Assembly: GCA_026413225.1 (NCBI GenBank)
Contig: CM048553.1
Coordinates: 146,437,690 to 146,501,689 of the forward strand
Source: Otis tarda
Taxonomy: Eukaryota; Chordata; Aves; Otidiformes; Otididae
Direction: 5' to 3'
DNA length: 64,000 nt
Below the pieces are notes generated by a model. That model saw only the letters and a list, made by a program, of their open reading frames with translations. It was not told where the DNA came from and did not search any database. Position 1 is the first letter of the stretch; each line of letters opens with the position of its first letter. Below are positions 36,201-50,700 of this stretch, in pieces. The position numbers and the translations under genes were made by a program.

Positions 36201-38699
36201 TTCTGATGTCACTATCTGTCTCCAGCTCAAGGGTACCTGAGGTTCAGGGGCATTGATGCAGTCTTGAGACTCCCGTTTCCCCACATTGTTGGTACTGTCT
36301 CAGTCTTTTGGAGGGATAAGGTAATCTGTTTTGAATTAACATTGTCCTTTCATTTTCCTTTCATTCTGTTTGGCTGCTAATTTATTTTCTGATCTCTGCT
36401 TTTCATTCCTCCTCACTTTTCATTTTTGGTTTTAGGAGAGCCTGATCATTTCAGATTTTATCTTGAACAGAATAAGAACCTTAAGCAATGTTTAAAATTC
36501 ATTCAAGCTTTACAACCAGGTGTGTTTAAATGGTTTGCAAACTAGGTAAAATAAAAGCTGTAGTGTTCCTTGTAACTCACAGTTGATCCTATCAGAGCAG
36601 TTTATTTTAGAAACTGAAAAAAATACATCTTTATAGATCAAATTTGAATCTCTCAGCTGATGCTTTGCAATATCACACTGCAACACTTCTTTCAAGGAAA
36701 AAAAAAAAAAAGAAAATAGAAACACATTCCTTGCAGGGATAGAAGAAATTCAAAAGGCACATGGAATTAACTGAAACATTAAAATATTTAGACTACCTCT
36801 CCAAACTGATGTGAATGATTTAAGTGAAAAAAACCCCCAGATTTCTGGGTAAAGGTTCTGAGCCACTAGATTACTCCAAGTACAGAGAGCAAACTGACTA
36901 TTTTGTTACATAGTAGAACTCATGCCTATGGAAGGAAAAGGAAAAAAAAATTCAGCTTCATGAAGTAATGGCCCTTGTTTGCCTTAATTTTAAGCATAAA
37001 GAAAATTACTTCTTGTTTTAGATGAAGGTGTTCACTGTCTCCAATATTGTAACAGCTATAGCAATAAAGCAATAGCTGTGCTGCTTCTTTTTTTATATAT
37101 TTTTTCTTTTTAGTTGATTTTGTGAAATGGATATGCCACAAGTGACCCCACAGCTGTCTTTTTACAGCTGTAGCACTGCAGAAAATAGCCTAAAGAATAC
37201 ATGTGATTTAGCAGTCAACTTTACCAACACAGTAAGACAGAAGTATAATAGCTGTTTCTGTCTGTCAGTAAAGTCACAGCAATAATAGCGATTAAGTCTT
37301 TGCAATAAAACAATGTTCATGTTCTAATGAGATTTTTTTTTCTAGTGAGATTTTATGTTGACATACTGAAGGCTTAATTTTTGTGATTTTCTTCATAAGG
37401 CTTACATTTCTATACCCCATGTATTGTCAGATGGATACATAATATCCTAGCGGCACAGCTTTGTGTAGCCATTAATTTGAATTTCAAGGATAACAGTGGA
37501 GAAAGCCTCTAATGTATAAATTATTTCTGCTCATCAGAGTATCTTTGTTTCAACTGATCTGTGGTATTTGAAACTACACATGCTGAAAATCTTACAGAGG
37601 TGCCCCTGCTCTATTTAATCAGATATGGACTTATCTGCTGTTGTTTAAAATGCTTGGATTATTAGCTGCCTTTAGGTGTTTCTGAGTTGTTAACATTTTT
37701 CCAACAGATTTGGCACAGAGCATCTGTTTAGTGCATTCTGTCTGTTAAAAGATACTCTACTGGATCCACAGAACTGTAAACTAAAAATTCAAATGAGTGA
37801 AATATCCACATAAGCTACATATAATGGTTCATAGAAACACTGTATTTTTTTGACAAAAGAAAGATAACTATCATTTATTGATATGTAGAGCTAGATACTC
37901 ATCATGCCAAAATTCCGATCTTTAAAGAATTTCGCTACTTAGAAGTTTAAACGTATTTTGCAAATCTATTTCACATGGTAAAATATATAATGTTTATGTA
38001 GTTCCTGAACATGGAAGAACTTCAAAGCTGAACTTCAAATTTGAAAGTTCATGTGTTTTATGATTGTTTAAATTTTTAATGCTAGAAGAATAAGGATGAA
38101 CTATTCAAGTAACAAGTTCTCTAAACATCTTCCCAATTTTCCTCCGCACAGTGAACGGAAAATTCGCATTTTGGAAGCAGAATGCATTGTGGTTTTTAAC
38201 ATGCTGAAATCTGAAGTAATTCATAGTAAGATTTAATTTAAAATATTTCACTTTTTATTTAGAAACTATGCAAGCAGTTAAGCCATGCCTAAAACCATTC
38301 AAATCAGTAGAATAGTTGTTCTTGCTTTCCATGGCTTTTTTGGAGATGTCTCACATTTTCTTAGATCTGTGGGGCATCTCACTGAATAATAAAACTAAAT
38401 TGTAAGCCAGGCCATGGTTTTTGGTCCTATAGGAGTGTTATATTAATTTATATTAATGATGGTAAACATGTATTACATATCTTATAAATTAGTTTATTTA
38501 TGGATTAAGAGTGAAAATAATTTTATTCCTCTATTATTGATACCTGAGTTTATTGATGCAGCAGTTACCGACAAAAAATAATTGCATTAGATCTTACCTT
38601 AATACTGTTAACTGTGTAATCTTTCATCCTTTGTTTAACTCACAGAATCAGAATATAGAATAGTTTATGTTCCAGTGACTTCCTGCATACTGACTTGTC
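33270..38699. other. Long AT-rich unique stretch, no gene recognised
   Basis: About 5.4 kb with no clear transposon or gene. There are A or T tracts near 34366, 35310-35340 and 36700. The segment at about 37110-37760 is more even in composition, with several TAAT-type cores, and could be a conserved non-coding element. A weak CR1-tail-like string (acagaatcagaatatagaat) at 38642 may belong to the old CR1 that follows. Confidence 0.5.
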
Positions 38700-38900
38700 C
38701 CCCTAGTTTGGTGTCAACTTAATGATACTACTTTCTGTCCCACTCTCCAGGATAATCAATAAAGTAAAACTCTACTGGCCCTGGTACTGGGATGTCTCTA
38801 GTAACTGGGTGGCAATTGACCTTTGTATCACAAATCATAAAAGTCCTGTCCGTTTTCTACCCACTTTATAGCCCACCTATCCAAAATTTATTTCACTATT
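38700..38900 (-). mobile_element. Ancient CR1 fragment, antisense
   Basis: Reverse-complement CR1 reverse-transcriptase landmarks survive in order. They are ctagtttggtgtcaact at 38704, ctgtcccactctccaggat near 38735, ctggccctggtactgggatg near 38774, gtctctagtaactgggtggc and gttttctacccactttatag leading to cccacctatccaaa near 38880. These match CR1 positions around and upstream of the FADD motif. The spacing is kept over about 190 bp, but substitutions are many. Confidence 0.72.
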
Positions 38901-41900
38901 TTGACTGTAAGGACAGACATGAGAGACCTAAGTCTGCCTACATCTGATTAGACTGAAGCATCACTTTTACTTTCTTGCTTCCAAGAATTGATCTCATAGG
39001 TTTTCTTAGGGACCACTATTAGATTGAACTCTACATAGAATATAAATGGAGGAATGTGAAATGCCTATTTGTACCTCTCTGCACTCCTTCTTTAGTCCAA
39101 CAGTTCAGTGGTTAGAAAGTATCTGGAGAACCAGATGTTCTTCTGCCTAGAGAAATCCTCTTTTTTTTTTTTTTTCCAGATGTGTATTCTACATTATAAA
39201 CTAATATCCCACAGCAGTTGGAGAGTGGGAAGAGTGCTTATTTTTATTCTTTCTGAAGAAAGGCTAATTCAGTATTCATTTAACTAGCAAAATAAGTCAC
39301 TATATATCATAATAATTAGACACCTCACCCTGAAATAGGGACAAGTAGGTTTCAGTCATTATCCTAGTGCATATATAGCATCAGATGTTTAAACATCCAT
39401 TTCAGGAAGGAATGGGGCATCAATATTCCCTTGCAGGTGAGTTTCTTAATATTATGTTACAAAATTATTCATGTATTTCTTCCCTGGTCTTCCCATTGAG
39501 TGTGCAAAGAGAAGTAGAGAAGGTGAATTCAAGGAAAGCACTGCATTCACAGACTTCACAGAATTTTTGAGAAACTTGAATTTCTCCATTCTGTTTGTTT
39601 CATTTCTGAGGATGTGTAGACCTGAAATAAGGTAGCAGAAGGTTCCTAGAGCTCCTTTTCCAGGAAGACGGATGGAGTGGGTAATGCCAGCTGCTACTTG
39701 GAAAGGTCATTCACAGAAGCCATTGCACACCTCCCTCCACAGCAGAAACAGCTGATTTCCAGGACACATAGACCAACACAGTTAAAGAAACATAATTTTG
39801 CCACATGCCATCCTGCACAACTGTGTACTATGTTGATGCCTGAAGATATTCTTGGGCTACTTAAAGCATTTACTATATTTGGGAGATAGAAGATGAGATT
39901 ACATCAGCTAAATCAAAAGAGAAAAAATAATACAAATTCTCCAGTACTGAGTGAGTGTGGTAACCACTGAAAGGCTGATTTAAAGATGGGGATGGATCCT
40001 TTCACTGGCTGACTGCAAAGGCTATGAATTGTGTCTGTGATACTTTTCTTCTGAAGATGATAGTGTAGGAATAAAGAGACCTTTTTATCATCATTTTATC
40101 AGCATTTCTTCCTAGCTAACTTAGGTAGCTTCTGACTCTCCATATTGATTTTTGAGGATCTCTTCTCAGGACCCTAGTCCTTCTATTGAAATAAAAAGCA
40201 AGTTTAATTCAGGCCTGCAGATTCCACAGAACAGACAGAAACCTGCATCCTCTGAACAAAAGCTTGGGGCTTTGGCACGTACTTCCCCAGTTTTGGTAGA
40301 ACTATTACAAGGATAAACACATCTCAAAAAAATATGCTCTTAGTCTCATATTGGTTTGATTCTATCTAATGTCTATAAAAGATTTCTGTTTATTCTCCAA
40401 ATTCTGTTGTCCAAACATCATTCCCTCAATGCATTACTTCCAGTTACTTTGACAGATTACTTCTGCATAACTTCTTGCTGAAATGCTTCTTGATATATTT
40501 CAGTCTCATACTTGAAGATGTTTTTAAGTGAGACCAAAAAAAGGGTTAGGTGTCTGCTTTACCTGATTTTCTGTTTAAATACTTTCATGGGTTTTAAAAT
40601 TTCCAGGTTAGCATAGAATATAATGCAGATATTGGTGAATTCTCTTGTGAATAATGGAAGAGATGAACAATCACTCTCTCCAAAATTCTCTCTTTTCTTA
40701 CACAACCCTGTACCTTAAATTTTGAATCTAAAATATTGGTATTCTTGGCTGCTTCAACACTAAGTAGTCATTTGGAGAAATTATTTAATTTTTTTTCCTC
40801 AGTTGCCATATTTCATTTTATTTGAACACTTTCATAATTTTCACTTAGAATTTTTTTTAGAAAATCTGATACATCTGACATTAAAGAGTTCCTCTCCTAA
40901 GTTTGTTACTAAAAGTTGCCAAGCTGTAACGACAGCTGAAAGTATATTTGAAATTTAATCCATGTTTGAAAACAAAAGAGAATTCAAAGCAGCAAAAAGC
41001 ATAATGGTGTTCGCGGTGGTTACCTCATTGTTTATTTTAGAACCTTTAATTTCACTTAGAATTGTACATTCATTCTGGTTACGTTCATGGTTTCAAAGGA
41101 AACAGGATAAATATTAGTTTTGATTTTTGCATAGTTTTTGACAAGTGCGCAAAATATTTGCAATGACAGAATGTCATTGTTTAAATGTGCTTTGAATAGT
41201 ACAAATGCTTACACTGTTTTCCAAGGGTGTTTTTATCCTGTGCAATGTTCTTACTAGCTGAATAAGATCTAATGTAAACACAACATTGCACAAGTTCATA
41301 AAAATTTGCACTCTCTGGCCTGAATCTGAGCTCTTAAAGAACAAAACTATGTTTTCATATATATTTGCATGGCATCTAGCCAAGTAAAATCTTCATTTCT
41401 CATTGCAGCTTTAGGGCATTAATGCCATGACAATATTAAAGAGTAAGAGTACAAGAAAGTATTTTTCTGACTCTCTGGGATTTTTAAAGAAAATAATACA
41501 TTTCATTTTCTCTAGAAACTGAAGCACAAAGTCATTTTGATATAAAAATATTCTTTCCTATTTCTAACTACATCAGTTTATTCTAGTTTACTTATTGATA
41601 TTTGTTTGTTTTAACTTCTACGTTACAGGTATGTGTTCCTCAAAATACATGTGAGAAATTACTGCTGTTGAGTTTAGAATGGAATGGAATATGAAGTAGT
41701 GTAAATGAAAATTAAAGAGGTGAAACTGAAGTAATGAAAATGGAAGTAAGGTATAATATTGTGCAAATAATAACAAAGACTTCCAAATATGTACATGGAG
41801 GAAACTAAGAAGTCTTTTCTAATGTATTACAGTAACTATATGGAAAGACTAACAAGACAGATGAATTTTTAACATGGAATGCCTAATGTAAGATGCAATG

Positions 41901-44900
41901 AACAACCACACCCCCCCCCCCAAAAAAAAAAGAAAAAGCAACCAAACCAATAAAACAAGTAAAAACATTAGAAATCTGAAACTGTAAATAATTTGATTAA
42001 TTAGAATGCCACAGTTCCTGGAGGAGAATTCTTCTATCCTTTAGACTCTTAATTCTGCAAACTCTAAGCATAACAGTAGTGCCATTGTTTTAAGTTTTTG
42101 TGTGTATATTAGACATTCAAAAGGTGCTTTGGGGACAGTTTATCCACAGATCCACTGCTCAGAAAGCTTCAGGAAAAGCATCCTCCATGAGCTGAAAAGG
42201 AAGGGTGAAAAATATGGGCAAATAACATTGTCATTATTAAAGATGTTAATAACAACCAATTTAAAAGTTTTCATATTTATTAAAGACATTTTATATGTAT
42301 AAATACATATAGATATGCATTTATGAATAAGATCTAGAAAAGAATACATATGATCTATGTTATTTCACTATTTCTATGTTACTTGTATTTCTGGAGTCCT
42401 TGAGAAAGCAGAGAATGAGAAAATAAAAATTATGTGACAAAGAATATACTACAGCTATCTTGAACCACGTCTGGAAAAACACCAGTTATATGTTTTAAAA
42501 GATGACTAATATACATCAGAAGAAAAAAAAAAGTACATTGAAGAATTATTCACAAAACACTAAGTTGGTTGTGAAAATACATGCTACACAAATTTTTAAT
42601 CCTACCATATTAAAGAAAATGGGAATCTCCCATTGGAAAATAGCTAAATTCATGTTGCAGGATCACACAATTTATCCATATGAATGGTGACTGCAGTTGA
42701 CCACAGCTAGTGAAATAAGAGGAGCCACCTCTTGATGATGTGTATCAGGCTTTAATAAACCCCATTGAGTTGTGCTCACGTGTGCAGAATTTCTCCCTGA
42801 TATACTCTATGGAGCTGTTAGATATGTCTTACAGTAACGGGAGCAAACATTACTTAAGACCTTTAGCACAAAGGCACAGTTGGATGTTTCAGATCTTTTG
42901 CCTGGATGTTAGAAGCAAAGAAAATCAATTAGGTGGCCAAACGGGACTATGAAGAGTATGGCAGGACTCAGGGAAAACAGGCCTATAGAAAACAACTTTT
43001 TCTGCCTTTTGGGCCTTGTTGACATTCTGTACCAAGTTATCTGTCAGTACATGAGATTGACCTGTCCATGACTTACTATATGGCTTCTTATAGTATGCCA
43101 AGTGGATGAAAAGACACCTTTTTCCTTCCATATAAAGAAGTTCTTCTAGTGCAGAGATCACTATTCTTCTCAGGAAATTTGACCTCTTACCTTTACATTG
43201 AAGGTCCATCTTTTGTCAACTGTGAAAATAATTTATACCACTGATAATCAAGGATTATTTCATTACACTCTCATTTTCCTTGTCTGGTTGTGTAAGGGAA
43301 AATCAGTACTCAAGAAAAAAAAATTGGAAAATGTTGCATTTTACCTATTAACCTTAACATTTTTTTCCTAAGCTCTTTGTACTGTACTTAAATTTGTGTT
43401 CATCTTCTGTGTTTACCAGGTAAACCATTAAACTATGACTGGTTATATTCATAATCTGGTGGGAAGTGGAATAAGTAAGGAAGCATTAGATAGCCATATC
43501 TTTCTATTCTTTTTCTGTATTTGATAACATTTTTTCTTGTATAGAAACTTTTACTTATGTCTATCAGCTTTGCAATACAGAATAAAATATCTTGTACAAA
43601 AGTCATCTCAGCTGGCTTTTGATTTTCATCATTAAACTTGGTGTGATGTAAGATGAGTCTTATCCTCTAGACCCATTTAAAATTGCCTTTTTCCTCTGTT
43701 ATTCATTAATAATTTTGCTAATGCTTAACAAGTCAATTTTAGGTAAAAGGAAGTGTTATATTAATGATATTAAAATGAAAATATTCTGTTCTCCATGTAA
43801 GTAGTTTGCAACTTCACTGTTGCCAAAATATATTCTCTAAAGGTGTTTTAGAAACCTGCTTTTCCAGATCACTAGGTCATTTTTTTTTCTTTTTCTTCCC
43901 CAAATTGCCAGACCTGGCTGTTGAGAAAAATGCAGAGTGTTATTTTGCACTGATAGGAAGGAAACAAAAAAATATTAAAAACATTTTTAAAAGAACAGCA
44001 CAGAAGAGAGTTACATCTATGTTACCAACAATAAAAGAAGGAATTCTGTCATTTTAGTGCAAATAGTAGCATTGGTCCATATTGATTAAACAACTAGGCT
44101 CTAGAAATTTCAAATGATTGACACAAATTAAACATTGACTATTCCAAACATTATTCCATTGTCACATAAAATCTTAGCTGCAAATATATATATATATATA
44201 TCTCCTACGAGTATATATGTATATCCTTTTCTTTTTTTTTAATTGGTAAGAAAATAAAATGATCAGTGAACAACTACAGATTCTGGCTTTAGATTCCAGA
44301 TGTTATGAGTTTGGGCAATTTTAATACCTGGGAAGTGTATAGAAATAATATTGCTTATGCTAATAATTTTTATTATGTCACAGGAAATGAGGTCAGATTT
44401 TCATATTCACTGTGTTGGATTTGTGTCTGATCTTCAGTACGGGTGATTACAGAACAGGAACTACTCATTAGGATGGAACAGCTAATAAAAGTTTAAATCA
44501 GTACAAAAGCATCCTTTTCTTAAGATTGACTCTTACTATCAATAATATACGACAGGCTAACGCTTTCTCTCATGACATACTCAACTTGGGAAATTGACTA
44601 AAAAGGAAAGCTGAAAGTAGAAATTGGTCCCTTTTGACAGAACCACTGTTTCTTCAATTATAAGTAACATATATATTAAGATAATATTTATAATACTCTA
44701 CAGAAACAGCAAAATGTAGTTGAATTACTTTACAACTAAAATATAGGTTTGTCTTTGTCAATTACTAATACGGGCACTGCAAATTTTATTGCAAGGAATA
44801 CCCCTATGCCTGCATAGAGATAGAAGCATACCCTGGGCTGTCTTATTACTCTTACTTGATTGTTTGCAGTATTTCAGGAACCATTATTAAGTTCTTATGC

Positions 44901-47249
44901 CTCTTAGATCTCAGTTTGATTTATTCTTTTTTTTTTTTAAATCTTGCTTCCTGATTTTTTTTTCTATATCTCAAACAACTTTTCTTTTACTTATAGTTAG
45001 AACTGTACTCTACTGTTGATTAAGCATCTGCAGCTAGCACCAGTCAATGATTTCTGTAATAGTAGGCACAGAATAAACACCTACTACAATACATGTGAGT
45101 ATAGATTCAAATGTGACATCTGGAAATCTACATTTTTGTGACTGTTTGCTTTGTATAGATGCCTCTATAGCTGCTCAAATTGAAACATTTTCTCTAAAGA
45201 CAGAGAAATCAAAATGTAAAAACTTTTTAATTTTTATGTAGCTGAAACCACTTTGCTATATATTGTGTATATATGGAAATACAAATGTATGATATGAATT
45301 ATTAGTCAAAACCAGGCCATTCCACCTAATGTATTAACTTAATTAAAAACTAAATATTCTCATGTTTCAGATATGAAGGAAACACCACTATTAAAATCCT
45401 CCACTCAGTCTATTTGAATAAGTAAAATATCAGATAGTTATTTTCATATTTATTTCATAATACTTAAATGTAAGTTAGATTAACTATGCTATAATTGTAT
45501 GTACATCTGAGCCCGTAAGACCATGTCTATACTTGACCATACACACTCTGATTCTCAAAAGCTCATTTACTGTGATAGTAGTAGAGTGCACACTGGAATT
45601 ACACCATTGATAAGAACTGCAGTATTCAAATTTTTTCTGTTTAATTTGGTACGGCAAGTAATTTCCTATTATTTTCTGTTATTTTATTGCCACTGGAATA
45701 AAAGGAACTTGGAAGCACTTATTCTGTCTGTCCCTTTTAATCCATCTCTATATTTGTGACTCAGAGTTTTCAGCTGCTTCTTTCAGAAACTATTTTTCTG
45801 TTTCATTTCTCTCCACTATTCTTGTACTATTGTCCTGATAACACAATTATTTCATACTGGATTCAATATTACATTAATCATCGCATCAAGGGTTACATAA
45901 CATTTTTACTATTTGTCTCTGGCTGAAGCTCAGCTTTTCTCTAAAATGCACTTAAGTGTTCAAGTTTGGATTTTAAATTAAAGGAGCACTGCACTAAACG
46001 ATGAAAAAATTTTGGTACTCATTCTGTTGCAGTTTCTGAAACAAAGTTATTGGAAAAACATTTTTCTGATTTCTCTTACAGTCTCTTCTTTTTAGCTATT
46101 CAGACAAAGAAAATAACAACAAAAGAAATCAGAAATAATAAAACACAACATAACTATCATAAAAAGATAAAAAGATGTAAAAATTTCATAAATACAGCTG
46201 CCGATATGCAATATCTTTGGGAATAAAAAATGAGAAGTAAGTTCTGTTGCAATGCAAATAATAAATTAATAATGAAAATGTAAATCATAAATACTAGCGA
46301 AGGGGGGGAAGTCAACAACAGTCAGTCATTATTAATTAAAATCTCTCAATTTGAATGCTTAATCTGATTTATAATAGTGTTTTCAAAAACATTGAGCACC
46401 AGCAACTCCATTTAAATTGTAGGTGTTCAGTAAAATGGAAGGTCAAGTTGAGTTTGCTCGATACAGACAGATTTAATATTTAATGTAAACACACAGCTTC
46501 TAAAACTTTGATCTAAATAGAATGTCACTTTGTTATAAAGAAGCATAAACAGAACAAGATGAAAATAGAGTAAGAAGTATGTGTGCGCACCTGGTATCTA
46601 CTTAGGCAAATGTTTGGCTTAAAACCTGTATCTTCAACTGTTCACAAGCTTCTGTTCTTTACATGGAAAAGAGATGGTCTTGTTCATGTTAGAAGGATTA
46701 ATTAATTCAGCAAAATGAAACTGATTCTTTCAAAATCAAGGTATGTGCCTAACTAGAAGGATCAGGTAAGCTCTGGTATAATCTGGTGGAGAGCTAATCA
46801 GCAGAAGGAAACCTTGCTTACATTGATGAAGTTAGGTCCCCTGCAAACAAGGAATTGACTTTTTTAAAGATACATGGATAAAATGTATGAGAACATAAAG
46901 TATAAGCACAATTAGCAGTACAGTGTGGATATTAAATATTTTAATGGTCAAAGCAATTCATTCTTTTAAAAAGTCACACTGTAATATCTATGACTCAACC
47001 TGTTAATATGTATAATCAAAAACTGTTTTCAGGTTGAACACATGAAAGAACTATTACTGCTAATCTCAGTAAGCCTTAAAAGTTTCATTTGTAAGGTAAA
47101 GTTCTTATCAGCATTCTATAAAAGATAATAGGAATTGGAAGGAAGGGATAGTGTATTTTAAAAATATCTTGAAATAAAATAACTGAAGGTTCTGTTTCTC
47201 ACTCTAACTCAGTGGGAGTGCTGCCTAACTAGGGCCTGGAGGATAGGAC
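38901..47249. other. Long AT-rich unique stretch, no gene recognised
   Basis: More than 8 kb without a recognised transposon or gene. It contains homopolymer tracts (T near 39161, C then A near 41911, A near 42522) and an (AT)n tract at 44183-44202. Open frames reach only 94 codons, and none resembles a known protein. Confidence 0.5.
44183..44202. repeat. (AT)n microsatellite
   Basis: About ten AT dinucleotides, followed shortly by a second short tata-rich run. Confidence 0.85.
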
Positions 47250-47754
47250 TGTTGGGGTTTTGTTTAGTGAGGGGGCACCTAAGGTGGTAGCTTCTGTAGG
47301 AAACTGCTAGAAGTCGCTCCCCTTTGTTCAGTGGACTCGGCCAGGCCTAGGACAGACCTGCTGCTGGCCAAGGCTGAGCCGATTGGTAGCAGAATGTTCC
47401 ATGATAATGCCTCTGCGATAACGTGTTTAAGAAGGGGAAAACAGAAAAGGAAAAAAAAAAAAAAAAAAAGAGAAGAGAAGATGTGAAGACGCTGAGCAGG
47501 AGCACAGGTGCAGAGGGGGAGGTGCAGGCCTCACCTTCTGGCCTCTCACCAGGTGGCCAACTGGGCCCAGCCCGGCTGCAAGAAGTGGAGAGGAGATGAG
47601 CTGGACGATGTGAAGAGATGCTAAGAGGCGTGTGCCAGCCTGTTGTGAAGAACTTTTCTTGTGAGAGGAATGGCTGCAGACGCCAAGGTCAGTTCAGAAG
47701 GAGAGGGAAGAGTAATGCAGCTCCTGGCCAAGATTTCCCTGCAGCCTGTGGTGA
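47250..47754 (+). mobile_element. Family-A LTR, 3' half missing
   Basis: It starts with an intact tgttgggg-type end at 47250 and follows the 5287-6387 LTR closely. Shared blocks are tttagtgagggggc, aggtggtagcttctgtagga, gctcccctttgttcagtgga, an A tract at 47442-47469, gcagacgccaaggtcagttc and cctggccaagatttccctgc. It stops abruptly at cctgtggtga (47754), about 500 bp in. The TATA-like box is altered to tgtttaag. Missing parts include the ccatgg-rich middle, the AATAAA and the CA end. The sequence is close to that of the 5.3-kb copy, so the loss is probably a deletion after a fairly recent insertion. Confidence 0.9.
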
Positions 47755-50700
47755 GAAATAAGACTTATTTTGGAAAGTAGGTTTTAACATTATATCATTG
47801 CACTTATAACATCACTGTTCTATTTTGTTTAGAACTGACTTTTTGATTTTTTTTCTGAAAGTTTTTAGGAGATCCATATATACCATTATGTAGAAGTGAT
47901 GAGAAAAAAAGATTTAAAATAAAGGAAGTTAGAGCAAGATATAGCATGGAAAAGACATAAATAAGGAAATGCATGAGAAAAACAGGTCATTAGTAGATAA
48001 AAGATGTCAAAATATACAGTACAACTGTACAATATATTCTTACTATAATAAAATTTTCTATTTGTTTTCATAGCTGTGTTTTCTAGCTGCATGGCTCCCA
48101 ACAAAAGCTTGTTGCTTTTGATTTTTTCCATTTTCTACTTAGTAAAGCATCTTAAACAGTCAGATACTGGAGCTTCTTTGCAGTGCTAGTAGTTTAATGT
48201 GCTAATATTAGGTAAAGATGTGTCCTTTAAACATATAGGTTCCACTCCCTACACTAATACAGACTGAAGTCATATAAATGATGACTAAACTGTACTACTT
48301 CTTTTTGTTCTCCTTTCTTACTTGGACAATCTGTGTAATCTCTTAAGGCTTAAATTTACCATTTTGTCCTCGATAGTGCTCTACTTTGTTTCTTTTTTAT
48401 AAGCCTAACTCTTAGCAATCACAGTGGCATAAGTATTTAATTGAACTGAATTTCAGAAAAAAAAAAAATTCATGTTTCTTTCTGTCATATTCCTATTTTC
48501 AGTGGTTCTCTATTTAATATAGCCAGCCCTTTATACATTACTGACCATAGATTATTAAAATCTGCAGGCTAACAATTGCTCTTTTACATTTACTAAATAA
48601 ACCCATCATTTTTACTAAAACCTAATCACAACTTTACAGAAATGTAGTTACTGGAAATCTGTGTCCAAATGAGATTGCAGCTGTCTTGCAACTAAACAGG
48701 TGGTGAATGATGGGAGAGGGTAAATGAGTAACAGGTTATTGTCCTGCATGGTGACCAAGATGAGCTCTAGCTTAATTTTTTCTTCCCTTTAAAATGGTTA
48801 CTTAACAGAAACCATACAGAGATCACGTGAGACAAGTTGATACATGCACCATTTACCCTGCTTCTGAGCAGTGGTATAAACACTTAGATCAGTTTGTAAT
48901 ATTATCAGGATTTTGTTGGTTAATCTGGTTTTGCTTCAGTTTGTTTTCTAATTAACTACCTAGTCATGTAGAACATTTATTTTTAAAAAATCAAAAGACA
49001 AAATTTAAATTTTTCAGAAACTAATGAGTTTTTCCACAATTTATGATGAAATACTTATTTAAATGGATCTGAAGTGCTGCTAGGGAATTGCTAACACTTC
49101 ATCATTTTTCAGTAAAAAATGTTAAAAATGGTTAATCTTAGAGTTCATGAAAGCTGGAAAGTATATTTTTTATTTTTATTTTTGTAATACTTTAATGCTG
49201 ACATTCTTAAAAGAAATTTCATAATAATCATTACATACTTCTGTGAAAACTATTAACTTTCCAAACAAGGTTTAGCCTCACTTTCGTAAATAATTTACCT
49301 AAAGTACTAACTCAAGCTAATTTAGTTAAAAGAAAGAGCAAACCTGTGTTTGAAAGATTCTTTCCTGCATGAATTAGGAGAGAAAAATCTCTACCTGGAA
49401 ACAGAGTTTAATTCCTTTTGTCTATGACTGTTGCAATAAATTCTGCAATATAAACTGTGAATAGTGTATTCATTCCAAAATGTTTTTCAATTCTATAGTT
49501 TACCAATAATGATATTTGACAATCTTCAAAATATTACTTCATTTTGAAAATAATATGAGCTTCTGATGCAGCACACTTCTGGAGGCCGGTCATGTTATAA
49601 ATGATAGACACTATCAAACAATAGGGGAGCTGCTCAGCAGCTGTCTGTAACTACAATGATGATTTAATCAAAGAAATGATAAAAATAAACAGTCTGCAAC
49701 CTGCTTAAACTGATTCAATACTGGTGTTTTTTAAATTCTTTTTTACTTATATGTTATTTATTTTTCTGTCTATTTGAACAAACCTGGTTTTATCTGAGAG
49801 GCTTTAATTTATCTTAGAACCGAGAAACAAAATTAAGAGGCAGCAAAGGTAAGACACTAGGTCTTAAAAAACTTCAGTTCATTTATGGCCTTTGTCAGTA
49901 ACTGGCTTGTCTTTCTTTTAATTCTCACCATTTGTCTCTGCTACTCATTTTGAAACAAGTTTCTCTTACTATGTACAAACAGAATAGTGTAGCATGGTGG
50001 GCATCACAATTTTTACATCTAGGAGTTATTAAAATGACAACTAAAAAAGCATAAAATAAAAAGAGGAATTAAAAAATAAGAGATAAAATCACCTGGGATC
50101 TTCAATGGATATTTATCTGCATTCTGATAAACACAGTAGATTAAAAACTCAGCTTGGAGCTTGGCTCTGAAAGCCGCCTTATTTGAGAAGTGTCTTGGTT
50201 ATAATCTTTACTTAGCGAAAATAGAGAACAAGAAAATAAAGCTAAAAGCATGATGTATGACAAAAGATTGCTGGAACTGAATGATGTTCGTATATAAAGA
50301 GAAAGGACAAGGAGAGTGACAGATCATGTTTGTGAATTCAAACTAAATAAAAACATATTTTGTAGGTGATCTAGGTTTAATTGACCCTGCTAGAGCAGAA
50401 GGGAATATTTTAAATGATCGCCTCTGACACTATCCAACTCTGTATTTCTTATTTTATGAGTAACATAATATTAAGAAATATTAAAACTGTAATGATACTA
50501 GCAAATATCAGTATTTCCATTGATATATTTCTCAGACTGATAGGATTATTATGATTTGGTGAAATACAAGCTTAAATGAGGTAGTAAAAGAGATTTGATA
50601 ACCCATTTTAAATTTTATTCTTAAAATAAACTTCCCTATGAGTTAAAATAACTAATAAGTGTTTCAATAGAAAAAAAAAAAGAACCTAGAATATTTGTAT

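Noticed and set aside
44183..44240. AT-rich run as a replication origin or matrix attachment site
   Set aside because: It is only a dinucleotide microsatellite, and nothing specific supports an origin.
47546..47558. CTCF-like string tcaccaggtggcc in the LTR
   Set aside because: It has one mismatch at the first core position, and the same place in the other LTR copies diverges further (gccaggcggcc). It is too weak to list as a site.
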